56,045 nucleotides of DNA from a virus, in IMG/VR virus record IMGVR_UViG_3300028666_000040, positions 1 to 56,045 of that record, one strand, 5' to 3'. Below the pieces are notes generated by a model. That model saw only the letters and a list, made by a program, of their open reading frames with translations, did not search any database and was not told the origin of the DNA. Positions 47,468 through 55,445 of this stretch are shown here, piece after piece (the stretch's first letter is position 1; every line of letters begins with the position of its first letter). The translations under genes were made by a program, and so were the position numbers.

Positions 47468-47832
47468 TCCGGGTGACGATCGAATTGCTGCCCGGCGGCA
47501 GCGAAACCGGCAAGCGCGTCATTGGCCTTATGGAAATGGCGCTGATCAGCGCGCCGCGGCTCGACGGCACCGCCGATTACGCGGTCTCGCTGAAAAAGTC
47601 GCCGCCGTTCTCCGGCGCGCTCCGCGAAGCTTGGAAGCGCGGCCGCGTGCGCAGCGAGGACGGCGCGCTTAATGCCGCGCTCGCCGGCGAAGACGACGCC
47701 GTCGTCGTCGGCCTGGTCACCGGCCACCACCGCATGCGCCGCGGCGTTTACGACCTTTTGTTTCGCGGTTTGAAGGCGTGCGGGCTGCACGTGCGCAATC
47801 CGCAGCAAGCCGCGGAGGCCGCCCATGGCTGA
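47464..47832 (+). CDS. Small conserved phage protein, unknown
   Basis: 122 residues from GTG 47464. VIRVTIELLPGGSETGKRVI followed by GALREAWKRGRVRSEDG and a helical VYDLLFRGLKACGL. The 'TIELLPGG' opening is common in phage accessory proteins, function unknown to me. GTGA overlap. Confidence 0.6.
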   Translation: MIRVTIELLPGGSETGKRVIGLMEMALISAPRLDGTADYAVSLKKSPPFSGALREAWKRGRVRSEDGALNAALAGEDDAVVVGLVTGHHRMRRGVYDLLFRGLKACGLHVRNPQQAAEAAHG

Positions 47833-47971
47833 TGCGCTGGTCGCCTGTCTCTGTCACGCGCTGCAGTTCGTCGGGGCCTATGCGCTCGCCTATTGGGCGG
47901 CGCGCGGCATCGAGCCGCTGCTCGACCGGCCGCGGGTTACGCCGGGGCTCGACGATGGGGCCGCGTCATGA
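47825..47971 (+). CDS. 48-residue membrane-associated peptide
   Basis: MADALVACLCHALQFVGAYA then LAYWAARGIEPLLD, one weak membrane helix. It overlaps genes on both sides (8 bases upstream, ATGA downstream), which supports a real gene despite its size. Function unknown. Confidence 0.5.
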   Translation: MADALVACLCHALQFVGAYALAYWAARGIEPLLDRPRVTPGLDDGAAS

Positions 47972-48255
47972 GTCCCATTCTTTATTTCCTGCCGCGCACT
48001 GCGGAGAGCGAGATCGTCAAGCTCGGCGACGTCATGATCGGCGAGGTGGGCAATTTCTCCCGCGCACCGGCGGCGCATTTTACGGTCTATCTGCCCGACG
48101 AGCAGCGCGGCTTTCGCCCGGCAAAGAGCATGCACGAGGCGCGCGTCGCCGTCGTGCGCGCCGTGGAGCAATGGCTGGTTCGCGTCGGCGTGTTCTATCC
48201 CGGCCAATCGATCGACATTGAAGCGCCGACCGACAGCGAACTTGAGGCCGTATGA
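47968..48255 (+). CDS. Small protein, unknown
   Basis: 95 residues: ILYFLPRTAESEIVKLGDVM, HFTVYLPDEQRGFRPAKSMH, and a helix ARVAVVRAVEQWLVRVG; an alpha/beta single domain. ATGA overlaps both sides. Confidence 0.55.
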   Translation: MSPILYFLPRTAESEIVKLGDVMIGEVGNFSRAPAAHFTVYLPDEQRGFRPAKSMHEARVAVVRAVEQWLVRVGVFYPGQSIDIEAPTDSELEAV

Positions 48256-48581
48256 GCGACGCGCCGGCAGCCGAGCAAAAATGCACCGCGCGCCTGGTCG
48301 GCACCGTGTTCGAGTGCGTGCCGTGCGCGCTCGCCTGGGATGAAGCCGATCCGTCGCCGCGGCCGCCATGCGGCAAGGCTACGTTCACGCGCCTGGTCGA
48401 GGCTGTGCTGACCGAAGCCGCGCGCATCGAGGGCTCGCAGCGCGCGCTGGTCGCCGCCGGCGATCGCGCCTTCCGCTATCGGCCGTATCTGACGCGCGCC
48501 ATAGAATTGCGCGCCTGCGCCACGGCGCTCGAAAAATTCCGCGAACTGCTTCACCGGGACGGAGGCCACCATGACTACTGA
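48252..48581 (+). CDS. Small protein, unknown
   Basis: 109 residues with four cysteines in the first half (EQKCTARLVGTVFECVPCAL, RPPCGKA) and a helical second half. Possible metal-binding knuckle. ATGA overlap upstream; overlaps the next gene by 11 bases. Confidence 0.5.
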   Translation: MSDAPAAEQKCTARLVGTVFECVPCALAWDEADPSPRPPCGKATFTRLVEAVLTEAARIEGSQRALVAAGDRAFRYRPYLTRAIELRACATALEKFRELLHRDGGHHDY

Positions 48582-48855
48582 AACGGAGCGCAAATTCATC
48601 AAAGAGCGGCAACAGGCCTATGGCCGGGCGCTGGCGGCCGCGGCGATGTCGGTTCGATCAAATAGCAAGCTTGTCGGCGCCGATCGTATTCGCACGCCGA
48701 TGGCGGAGCGCGCCGCTCTGAAGGCGCTCGCCTGTCCGGGCGTGAACGGATTCGAGGTGCCGTCCGGCGCCGGCCCGGTCGCGCCGGCGTTTCTGGAAAT
48801 CATTCAGGCGGCGTTTGCCGACGCGGTCGCGGCCGCCAGGGGGGCGTTGGCATGA
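48571..48855 (+). CDS. Small protein, unknown
   Basis: 94 residues: ERKFIKERQQAYGRALAAAA then ALKALACPGVNGFEVPSGAG. GGAGG precedes the ATG within the upstream gene. ATGA overlap downstream. Function unknown. Confidence 0.5.
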   Translation: MTTETERKFIKERQQAYGRALAAAAMSVRSNSKLVGADRIRTPMAERAALKALACPGVNGFEVPSGAGPVAPAFLEIIQAAFADAVAAARGALA

Positions 48856-49214
48856 ATTTGCGGAAGAAAGCCCGGCGGGAATGGAAAGTGTGGCGCAAGT
48901 TCAACCGCGCCATGCGCTTTGCGCCGGCCGGCACGCGCTTCGAGGTCGGCGCCTCCTACAATGCCGGCCACGGCTGGCGGCCTTATTACCGGCTCGGCGC
49001 CGGCGCCGCTTGCGTGTTCCTGTCGCCGGCGGAGGCCCGCGGCCTGGTCGCGCTGGTCGACGGATTTAAGGTCGCGCCGGCGGCGTGGCGCCTGGCGCCG
49101 GTAGTGATCTTGCATCTGTTCGGCGAACTGAAACGCGCGGCCGACGATTGCGACCGCAAGAACAAGTCCGGCGAGATCATGCTGCCAGGCATGGTGGCGG
49201 AGCAGCCGGCGTGA
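48852..49214 (+). CDS. Small basic protein, unknown
   Basis: 120 residues. Strongly basic N-terminus (LRKKARREWKVWRKFNRAMR), then beta segments (GTRFEVGASYNAGHGWRPYY) and a helix. GTGA overlap with the next gene. Nucleic-acid binding is possible from charge alone. Confidence 0.5.
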   Translation: MNLRKKARREWKVWRKFNRAMRFAPAGTRFEVGASYNAGHGWRPYYRLGAGAACVFLSPAEARGLVALVDGFKVAPAAWRLAPVVILHLFGELKRAADDCDRKNKSGEIMLPGMVAEQPA

Positions 49215-49444
49215 TCCGCATCCAAATCGACAAGCGCGCGCTTGAGGATGATGCGCCGGAAACGGCCGGCCTCGCCTATGCGGCCGGCTGGCGTATCGAA
49301 GAGGACTTTTGGTGGGTTCGGCCGTGTCCCGATCCGCCGCCTTTGATGGAGCCTTGCTTTTGGGAGCAGCGGCATGTGTTCGCGCCGGATGCTGCCTCCG
49401 CGCTCGCTTTCGACGCTTGGAACAAGAAAATAACAACAAAATGA
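49211..49444 (+). CDS. Small protein, unknown
   Basis: 77 residues from GTG 49211: IRIQIDKRALEDDAPETAGL, WRIEEDFWWVRPCPDPPPLM, then DAASALAFDAWNKK. ATGA overlap with primase-helicase. Function unknown. Confidence 0.5.
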   Translation: MIRIQIDKRALEDDAPETAGLAYAAGWRIEEDFWWVRPCPDPPPLMEPCFWEQRHVFAPDAASALAFDAWNKKITTK

Positions 49445-52380
49445 AAATCTCCGACGCCGCGCTCGCCGACCTGAAATTGCGCCACCCGTGTTGCGACGTG
49501 GCGGCGCAATGGGTGAAGCTGCGCAAGCGCGGCAAAAAATACATTGGCCCCTGCCCGCTGCATTCGGCCGATCCCGCCGCCAAGGACTCGACATCGTTCG
49601 AGTGCGATGCGGAGGGCTGGGTTTGCGCGGTCTGTCATGACGGCGGCGACGTGCTGCGCCTGGTCGCGCTCCGCCACGGCCTCGATCCTCGCGCCGATTT
49701 TCTCGCCGTCATCGATCTGCTCGGCGGCGTCGCCGAGCCGTCGCCGGAGCGCGCCGCCGAACTGGAAAAGGAGCGCGCGCTGCGCAAGGAGCAGCGCGAA
49801 AAGGAGTCGAACGAATACCGCGAGAAGGAACGCCGGCGCGCTTTTGAAATCTGGCACGCCGGCGCGGCCTGGCGCGGCACGCCGGTGGAGCAATACTTGC
49901 GCGAGGCGCGCGGCATCACCGTGCTGCCCGAGCGGTTGCTGCTCCGCTTCGCGCCGGTGGTCGCCTATTTCGACGGCGAGGAAACCGACCAAACAACAGG
50001 CCTTACCCGCCCGCGCGTCGTGCATCGCGGCCCGGCGCAACTGGCGCCGATCGTCGACGCCGGCGGAACGTTCCGCGGCGTGCATGTCACCTGGCTCGAC
50101 CTGGCGCGGCCCGGCGGCAAGGCCACCATCACAGATCCCGCCACCGGCGAGGTGCTGGTGTCGAAAAAGAGTTACGGGTCGGTCGGCGGCAACGTCATTC
50201 CGTTGGTGGAGGCGCCGGCGCCCGATGCCGGCGGTCTTACCGGCTACGCCGGCGAGGGCATCGAGACGGTGCTGTCGGTCTGGTCGGCAATGACGCGCGC
50301 CGGCCGCGACCTGTCGCGCGTCTGGTTTCGCTCCACCGTCAGTCTCGGCAACCTTGCCGGCAAGTCGGCCGAAAGCGTCCGGCATCCGACGCTGAAGGAT
50401 AAGGCGAAGCGCGCCTTGCGCGTGCCGGGGCCGCAGCCTGATCCGGCCGACAAAGGCTTCGCCGTGCCGCACGGAACGTCACACGTCGTGCTGCTCGGCG
50501 ACGGCGATAGCGATCCCTTCACCACTCGGTGCGCGCTGCACCGCGGCTCTAAACGGCTTGAGGCCGCCGGCATCGGCGCGTCGGTCGCCATGGCGCCGGA
50601 CGGCGAGGATTTTAACGACCAGTTGCGCGGTTTGGGCGGCGCGCTCGCGGTCGACGCCGCGATCGGCGCGGCCGCGCCGCTCGCCGATCCGACCGCGGCG
50701 CCAAGTTCCGGTCGCGAGAGCGGGACCGGCAGCGAGCAAAAAGCCGATCCGGCTTCGGCCGCGGCTTCGGCTCCGCCGGCGCCCGCGGCCGAGCCGGATG
50801 CGGCGCCGCCGCCGCCCGAGCAGGAGAGCGGCGAGGACAATAATAATGTCATCGTCCTTCCCGTTACAAATAAACGGAAGGGCAAGCGCGGCGACGGCAA
50901 AAAGCCGGCGAAGCAAACGGCCGCCGCCGGCGCCGGCGGTGATGACGAAGCACCGCCGCGCGAACCGCGGCCGCTCGGCTATTCGGTCGAACAATTGAAC
51001 GAGCGCTTTGCGCTGGTCATTCTCGGCTCAAAGCCGGTCATCTATGCCGAAACGCCGAGCGCGCCGATCAAGGATCGCAAGCGCTTCATTTCCCTCACCG
51101 CGTTCCAGGCGTGGCACGCCAATCGCTTTACCGAGTATCGCGACGGCGCCGGCGCCATCCGCACCACCACCTGGTCGGAGTCGTGGATGCGCTCGTTCAA
51201 GCGCCGCGAGTTTTTCGGCGTCGAATTTTCGCCGCCCGACAATAATGGCAACGAGGTCACCACGCCGACCTATCTGAACCTGTGGAGCGGCTTCGCCTAT
51301 AAGCCGGCCGAAAAGCCGGACCCGATGCGCTATAAAATCTTCCGCGACCATCTGCTCAATAACGTGTGCGGCGGCGACCAGTTGCTGTTCCGCTGGGTTT
51401 TCGGTTTCCTGGCGCATGTCGTGCAGCGGCCGCGCGAACGCATCGGCGTCGCGCTCGTTCTCCGCGGCCAGATGGGCACCGGAAAGACCAAAGTCGGCGA
51501 GGTGCTCGGCAGGATGATCCCCGAGCATTGGTTTCTGTGCGACGATCCGCGCTACATCACCGGCAATTTCAACGTCCACATGGCGACCTGTCTGTTGCTG
51601 CAGGCCGACGAGGCGGTGTGGGCCGGCGACAAGGCGGCCGAGGGCCGGCTTAAGGGACTGATCACGTCGCCGCGGCAAGCGATCGAAGCTAAGGGCATCG
51701 ATCCGATCTGGGTCGAGAATTACGTCCGGCTGATCCTGACGTCGAATGAGGATTGGGTCGTGCCGGCCGGCAAAGACGAGCGGCGTTTCGCCGTGCTCGA
51801 CGTCGACCCGCGCTGCGCGCAAAACACCGACTATTTCGCCGAAATGGACCGCGAACTTGAAAGCGGCGGCTTTGAGCATCTGCTCGGCGCGCTGCTCCGC
51901 TTCCCGCTCGACTCCGTCGACCTGCGCAAAATTCCGCGCACCAAGGCGCTGCTGGAGCAAAAAATCCGCTCGCTCGATTCCGTGGAGTCGTGGTGGTTTA
52001 CCCGGTTGTCGGTCGGCGCGCCGCTGCGGCGCCTGGCGGAATGGAAAACCGAAATTCCCACCACCGAACTGTTCGACGACTACATCGCGGCGTCGGAAAA
52101 AATCGGGGTGAAGCGCAAGCAGGAAGAGACCGTTTTCGGCATCAAGCTGCGCAAGCTTATTCCGGGCCTCACGACCCGCAAGGTCAGCATGCTGGTCGAG
52201 GCCGAGGGCGGCCGCGGGCTGAAGAGCGATCGGCCGCGCTGCTACATCCTGCCCGATCTGGACACGGTGCGCGCCGCGTTCGAGGCCGCGGTGCATCAAT
52301 CGGTCGAGTGGCCGCGCGATGATGTTGACGCGGCCGAGGCCGATTCGGGCGAGCGAGAGAGTGATGTTGTTCCGCTGTAA
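49441..52380 (+). CDS. Primase-helicase (CHC2 zinc finger, Toprim, P-loop helicase)
   Basis: 979 residues. CHC2 zinc finger at 38-65 (CPLH ... CAVC). Toprim primase domain ~225-400 with GEGIET (271-276) and LLGDGDSD (351-358). A low-complexity Ala/Pro linker occupies ~415-515. The SF3/DUF5906-like helicase domain ~560-800 has Walker A GQMGTGKT (676-683), LLQADEAVWAGD, and VRLILTSNEDWVVPAGKDER with the arginine finger region. It primes and unwinds DNA at the phage origin. The putative origin iterons begin ~60 bases after its stop. Confidence 0.95.
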   Translation: MKISDAALADLKLRHPCCDVAAQWVKLRKRGKKYIGPCPLHSADPAAKDSTSFECDAEGWVCAVCHDGGDVLRLVALRHGLDPRADFLAVIDLLGGVAEPSPERAAELEKERALRKEQREKESNEYREKERRRAFEIWHAGAAWRGTPVEQYLREARGITVLPERLLLRFAPVVAYFDGEETDQTTGLTRPRVVHRGPAQLAPIVDAGGTFRGVHVTWLDLARPGGKATITDPATGEVLVSKKSYGSVGGNVIPLVEAPAPDAGGLTGYAGEGIETVLSVWSAMTRAGRDLSRVWFRSTVSLGNLAGKSAESVRHPTLKDKAKRALRVPGPQPDPADKGFAVPHGTSHVVLLGDGDSDPFTTRCALHRGSKRLEAAGIGASVAMAPDGEDFNDQLRGLGGALAVDAAIGAAAPLADPTAAPSSGRESGTGSEQKADPASAAASAPPAPAAEPDAAPPPPEQESGEDNNNVIVLPVTNKRKGKRGDGKKPAKQTAAAGAGGDDEAPPREPRPLGYSVEQLNERFALVILGSKPVIYAETPSAPIKDRKRFISLTAFQAWHANRFTEYRDGAGAIRTTTWSESWMRSFKRREFFGVEFSPPDNNGNEVTTPTYLNLWSGFAYKPAEKPDPMRYKIFRDHLLNNVCGGDQLLFRWVFGFLAHVVQRPRERIGVALVLRGQMGTGKTKVGEVLGRMIPEHWFLCDDPRYITGNFNVHMATCLLLQADEAVWAGDKAAEGRLKGLITSPRQAIEAKGIDPIWVENYVRLILTSNEDWVVPAGKDERRFAVLDVDPRCAQNTDYFAEMDRELESGGFEHLLGALLRFPLDSVDLRKIPRTKALLEQKIRSLDSVESWWFTRLSVGAPLRRLAEWKTEIPTTELFDDYIAASEKIGVKRKQEETVFGIKLRKLIPGLTTRKVSMLVEAEGGRGLKSDRPRCYILPDLDTVRAAFEAAVHQSVEWPRDDVDAAEADSGERESDVVPL

Positions 52381-52436
52381 AGGACTTGACAGATGAAAAA
52401 ACGTCATCGTCCGCGATTCTTTTCACCGCCGCGGTG

Positions 52437-52737
52437 CCCAACCTTGGACAACCTCGGCGCCGAGGTTGTCCGGCAAAAAACCCGCGCCGCATCGGTGTTT
52501 GGACAACCTGTCCAACCTGCCCAACCTTTTTTGCGCCTCCATGCGCCCGCGCGCGCGAGGCTTGCAACGCGGCTCCGGACTCGCATGGCGAGCAGAATTT
52601 GGGGCGTGCGTTGGAGGGGGTGTCTTGGTTTTTTTCTTTCTAAAAAAGGTTGTCCAGGTTGGTCAGGTTGTCCAACTGCAACAGCCAAGCGGTTTTCTTA
52701 CTGCCCAACCTTTCAGAGCAAGGTTGGCCAGGTTGGG
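52437..52737. repeat. Twelve-copy 9-bp iteron cluster, candidate replication origin
   Basis: The core CAACCT or its complement AGGTTG occurs 12 times: forward at 52439, 52449, 52504, 52513, 52522, 52706; reverse at 52463, 52647, 52656, 52665, 52721, 52730. Within clusters spacing is exactly 9 bases (GGACAACCT, GTCCAACCT, GCCCAACCT in tandem). Bases 52446-52471 are a perfect 26-bp palindrome. AT-rich runs (T6 at 52527, T7 near 52629, A6 at 52642) lie between. The stretch 52381-52803 has no convincing gene. Position after primase-helicase supports origin function; an operator array for the next gene is the alternative. Confidence 0.7.
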
Positions 52738-52803
52738 CACCGGCTGAATTAGCCGGCGGTCGGCAAGTAAACTTATCGGCAACGCTAAACGGAGGGACTA
52801 AAA

Positions 52804-53604
52804 ATGCTTGCATCTGTTCAAGCCACAATGCCAGTAGCAAAAATCAAAATCGGCAAACGCGCTCGGCGTAATCTTGGCGACATCGCTGCGTTTGCTGCTG
52901 AAATCGATGCCATAGGACTGTTGCAGCCGATTGTCGTTGACGCTCACGGACAACTCATTGCCGGTTATCGGCGGATCGAGGCTTGGAAGCGGTCGCGGTT
53001 TGCTAAGCAAGAAATTCCTGTTCATCGCGTCGACATCGAAGCGATAGCGCGCGGCGAATGGAGTGAGAATGTCCAACGCAAGGCATTCACGCCAACGGAG
53101 GCGGTTGCGCTCGCTCGCCTGGTGGAGCCAATGCTTAAGACCGAAGCCCAACGGCGCCAGAGCGCCGGTGGCCAGGGGGTCAAAGTCGCGGAGCGTCATA
53201 TTACGCGTGATCTTTTAGGTCGGCATTGCGGCCTTTCGGGAAGGTCGCTCGCAAAGGCAATCGCTGTTGTAGATGCGGCCGCGGCGGAGCCGGAAAAGTT
53301 TAGCGGCGTGCTTCAGCAGATGGATGTGACTGGCAATGTCGACGCGGCCTTTAGGGCTGTCGCTATTGTCGAGGCAAAGCGAGCGCTTCAGAGCCCGTCA
53401 ATTTTTAGGCGCACCCTAATAGGTCGGGTGCCGCTAGGTTCGATATCAGTTCCGGAACTGAGGTGGTTGGTAGGTTTTTTCACTGCGCTCGGCGCGAATC
53501 TTCCCGTGGCTCCTACGGACGCGATGAGCGTGTCGGAGTTTTTGTCTGAGAGGCAGGTGCAGCACGCAATTAAGAGCGCGGAGCGCATGCGGCGGACTCG
53601 CTAA
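52804..53604 (+). CDS. ParB/Srx-fold DNA-binding protein
   Basis: 266 residues. ParB N-terminal domain ~10-95 with GYRRIEAW at 54-61, clearly related to the N-terminus of the ParB/MT-A70 fusion (IKIGKRARRNLGDIAAFA versus IKVGKRFRKDMGDVAALA). Residues ~95-190 include a helical KorB-like region (HCGLSGRSLAKAIAVVDAAA). GGAGGG lies nine bases before the ATG. It starts right beside the iteron cluster and could bind it, as initiator accessory, partition or autoregulatory protein. Codon use is less GC-rich than average. Confidence 0.8.
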   Translation: MLASVQATMPVAKIKIGKRARRNLGDIAAFAAEIDAIGLLQPIVVDAHGQLIAGYRRIEAWKRSRFAKQEIPVHRVDIEAIARGEWSENVQRKAFTPTEAVALARLVEPMLKTEAQRRQSAGGQGVKVAERHITRDLLGRHCGLSGRSLAKAIAVVDAAAAEPEKFSGVLQQMDVTGNVDAAFRAVAIVEAKRALQSPSIFRRTLIGRVPLGSISVPELRWLVGFFTALGANLPVAPTDAMSVSEFLSERQVQHAIKSAERMRRTR

Positions 53605-53613
53605 AAGGTTTTG

Positions 53614-53654
53614 GCAAAAGCTTTTGGCAGCAACTTGCCCAAAGCTTCCGGCAG
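53614..53654. repeat. Two palindromic AAAGCTT-centred repeats
   Basis: 53614-53630 contains the 12-bp palindrome CAAAAGCTTTTG followed by GCAG; 53639-53654 is a copy matching 13 of 16 bases, 24 bases downstream. They lie between the ParB-like gene and the next gene and look like an operator. Confidence 0.55.
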
Positions 53655-53709
53655 TGTGCGGTGGCGTTGGCGTGGTCTTAGGCTAATAACGGGGAACGAG
53701 GGTAAGGCA

Positions 53710-54972
53710 ATGAACAACGCAAACGCTCACGGCGCCGGCGGCTTCAAGATCGATCCGGCCATGCCGGAATGGACGCGGTGGCTTGAGTTCTACCGATCAA
53801 GCGGAATGGCAAAACTTGAGGCGCGCATGCTGGCGGCGATCGCCAACGCCAAGCGCTCGCGGCAGCAATGGCTCAATCGGCTGTTGCTTGAAATTTTGTC
53901 GAGCGATTGTCCGCTCGAAGACGTCGAGATTCAGGAGCATCCGGGGCCGCGCACCGTGATCGCAATTCGCGGGGAAGCGGTGCATGCGTTAGTCTGGGAC
54001 GTTTCGTTTGTTGTTCCGTCTGCCGTGCCGCCGGCGTTGCCGCGTGCGGCTAATGTCATGGCGCAAAAATCGGCGCCGGCGCCGGCGCAGGATTTCAAGG
54101 GTGACCGGCGATCGCTCGGCGACGGCGAATTTGATGCGATCGTCGAAAGGCTGGAGAAGCGTATCACCCGCCACGATGCGGAGGCCGGCGAACAAAAAGA
54201 CCGGCGCCGTTCGGCCCGGCGAATGGAGGAACGCCTGGACGATGCTCTGGCGGCCGTGCAGGAAAATCGGCGCCCCGACGTCGACGACGCATCCGATCTC
54301 GATATCTCGTTCGTTGAGGACCCGAACGAGGCCGAGCAGCTTGTGCATGTCGGTAAAGGTCCACCGATGCGAGTGCGGGCGAAAACAAAGCTACGGGCTC
54401 GGGTGCGCAGCATCCGCGACGATCCGATCGGCCAAATGGCAAAGCGCAAGCAGCTTGGAAAGGACGCCGACGTGCTATTGGCGGCGGCGCGGGAATGGCA
54501 AAAGTATCACGAGGCCTCGACGCTGGGCGCCGGCAGCGGTCTTAATCCATTTCGCGAAGCTGTCGACGGCGGCGGCGGCGCTGAAATCGACTTGGCAAAA
54601 ATCACCGAAGCAAACAAACAACTGGCGAGCGTGCGAAAGGCAATCGGCGTCATCCCGGATTTACGTATCCTCGGAGTGCGCCTTTTGGAATGGGTTTTAG
54701 CTGATCGATTGAGCCTTAATAAAATAGCGCAGGTTCATTTTGGCGTCGACGCGTCTAATCGGCTAAAGCTCAGTGCGCATCTGCAATGGTGTCTGCAGGT
54801 CACGGCGGTCGTATTTGGTCAAGCCGCTGAAAAGACGGGGCCTCGCCGGCGGCGAGATCGTTTCGATCGGCAGGCTGCGCCGGTCGACCGCTTTTCCCAC
54901 AATGAAGCGCTTTCCGTGGCGATTCATAGGGCTGATAAGTTGCGTGAGTCGGAGTGCCGTAAGCGGAATTGA
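53710..54972 (+). CDS. 420-residue protein of unknown function with C-terminal HTH-like helices
   Basis: ATG 53710 follows GAGGGTAAGG. Parts: an N-terminal domain (PEWTRWLEFYRSSGMAKLEA), a long charged helical middle rich in Arg/Glu/Asp (IVERLEKRITRHDAEAGEQK, RRSARRMEERLDDALAAVQE), and a C-terminal domain DRLSLNKIAQVHFGVDASNR with features of an HTH. Last gene before a strong terminator. It could be a late-gene regulator or packaging-linked protein given its place upstream of cos; no family recognised. Confidence 0.6.
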   Translation: MNNANAHGAGGFKIDPAMPEWTRWLEFYRSSGMAKLEARMLAAIANAKRSRQQWLNRLLLEILSSDCPLEDVEIQEHPGPRTVIAIRGEAVHALVWDVSFVVPSAVPPALPRAANVMAQKSAPAPAQDFKGDRRSLGDGEFDAIVERLEKRITRHDAEAGEQKDRRRSARRMEERLDDALAAVQENRRPDVDDASDLDISFVEDPNEAEQLVHVGKGPPMRVRAKTKLRARVRSIRDDPIGQMAKRKQLGKDADVLLAAAREWQKYHEASTLGAGSGLNPFREAVDGGGGAEIDLAKITEANKQLASVRKAIGVIPDLRILGVRLLEWVLADRLSLNKIAQVHFGVDASNRLKLSAHLQWCLQVTAVVFGQAAEKTGPRRRRDRFDRQAAPVDRFSHNEALSVAIHRADKLRESECRKRN

Positions 54973-55033
54973 CGAGTCCGGTTCATCCGTGCCATAAAAT
55001 CTCTATTGGGGACGAATCGCGTTCCCACCCTGC

Positions 55034-55069
55034 AAGCGCCCCGGCCGAACACCGGGGCGCTTTGCTTTT
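55034..55069 (+). terminator. Strong rho-independent terminator
   Basis: Perfect 11-bp stem AAGCGCCCCGG (55034-55044) / CCGGGGCGCTT (55052-55062), 7-base loop, then TGCTTTT. Ends the early/replication operon. Confidence 0.85.
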
Positions 55070-55096
55070 GAAACCTTGCCAAGCATTCGCCTCCCT

Positions 55097-55167
55097 GGAG
55101 GACGCCATGTAACGGAACGCGACCATAGGGGCCGCGTCCGCCGCAAATCACGCGGCCCCGTTCCGTT
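55097..55167 (+). promoter_or_regulatory. Start-stop codon pair with perfect ribosome-binding site, inside a compound hairpin
   Basis: GGAGG (55097-55101), 5 bases, then ATG TAA (55107-55112). The TAA is the first base-paired part of an outer stem AACGGAAC (55111-55118) / GTTCCGTT (55160-55167); an inner perfect 10-bp stem GGGGCCGCGT (55128-55137) / ACGCGGCCCC (55150-55159) sits within. The frame after TAA stays open for about 20 codons. Could be a ribosome-stalling leader, a structured RNA, or a gene broken at codon 2. Confidence 0.55.
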
Positions 55168-55187
55168 GCAAATAAAAAAGGCCTGCC

Positions 55188-55385
55188 ATGGGTTGCCGCT
55201 GCAATGAACGCGCCGAAGCGCTGCGCAATGCCGTCAAGGCGGGCGCGCGAGGTGATGTCGTCGCTGCGGCGCGCGATTTGAGTTTTATCGGCAAGACGCT
55301 TCGTGAGGATGTTCGCTCCGGTGACCTAGTGCGGCTCGCCCGGCATCGCTTGTCTGTTCTCCGCGCCGGCGCTCGGCGACGCTGA
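55188..55385 (+). CDS. Small basic protein, unknown
   Basis: 65 residues starting MGCRCNERAEALRNAVKAGA and ending RARRR-like basic. The 'GCxCN' start is common in small phage proteins. It follows the structured leader and precedes the gpZ-like gene. Function unknown. Confidence 0.55.
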   Translation: MGCRCNERAEALRNAVKAGARGDVVAAARDLSFIGKTLREDVRSGDLVRLARHRLSVLRAGARRR

Positions 55386-55445
55386 GCCCCCTACTCCCAG
55401 GGCTCTCCCCAAAACGGCTTCCCAAAATCGGGAGACTCGGCCCCC

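Noticed and set aside
52393-52752. 119-codon frame through the iteron region (and alternatives at 52386 and 52466)
   Set aside because: Its peptide is just the iterons read as protein (QPVQPAQP, VGQVGH); no upstream ribosome-binding site of note. Treated as non-coding.
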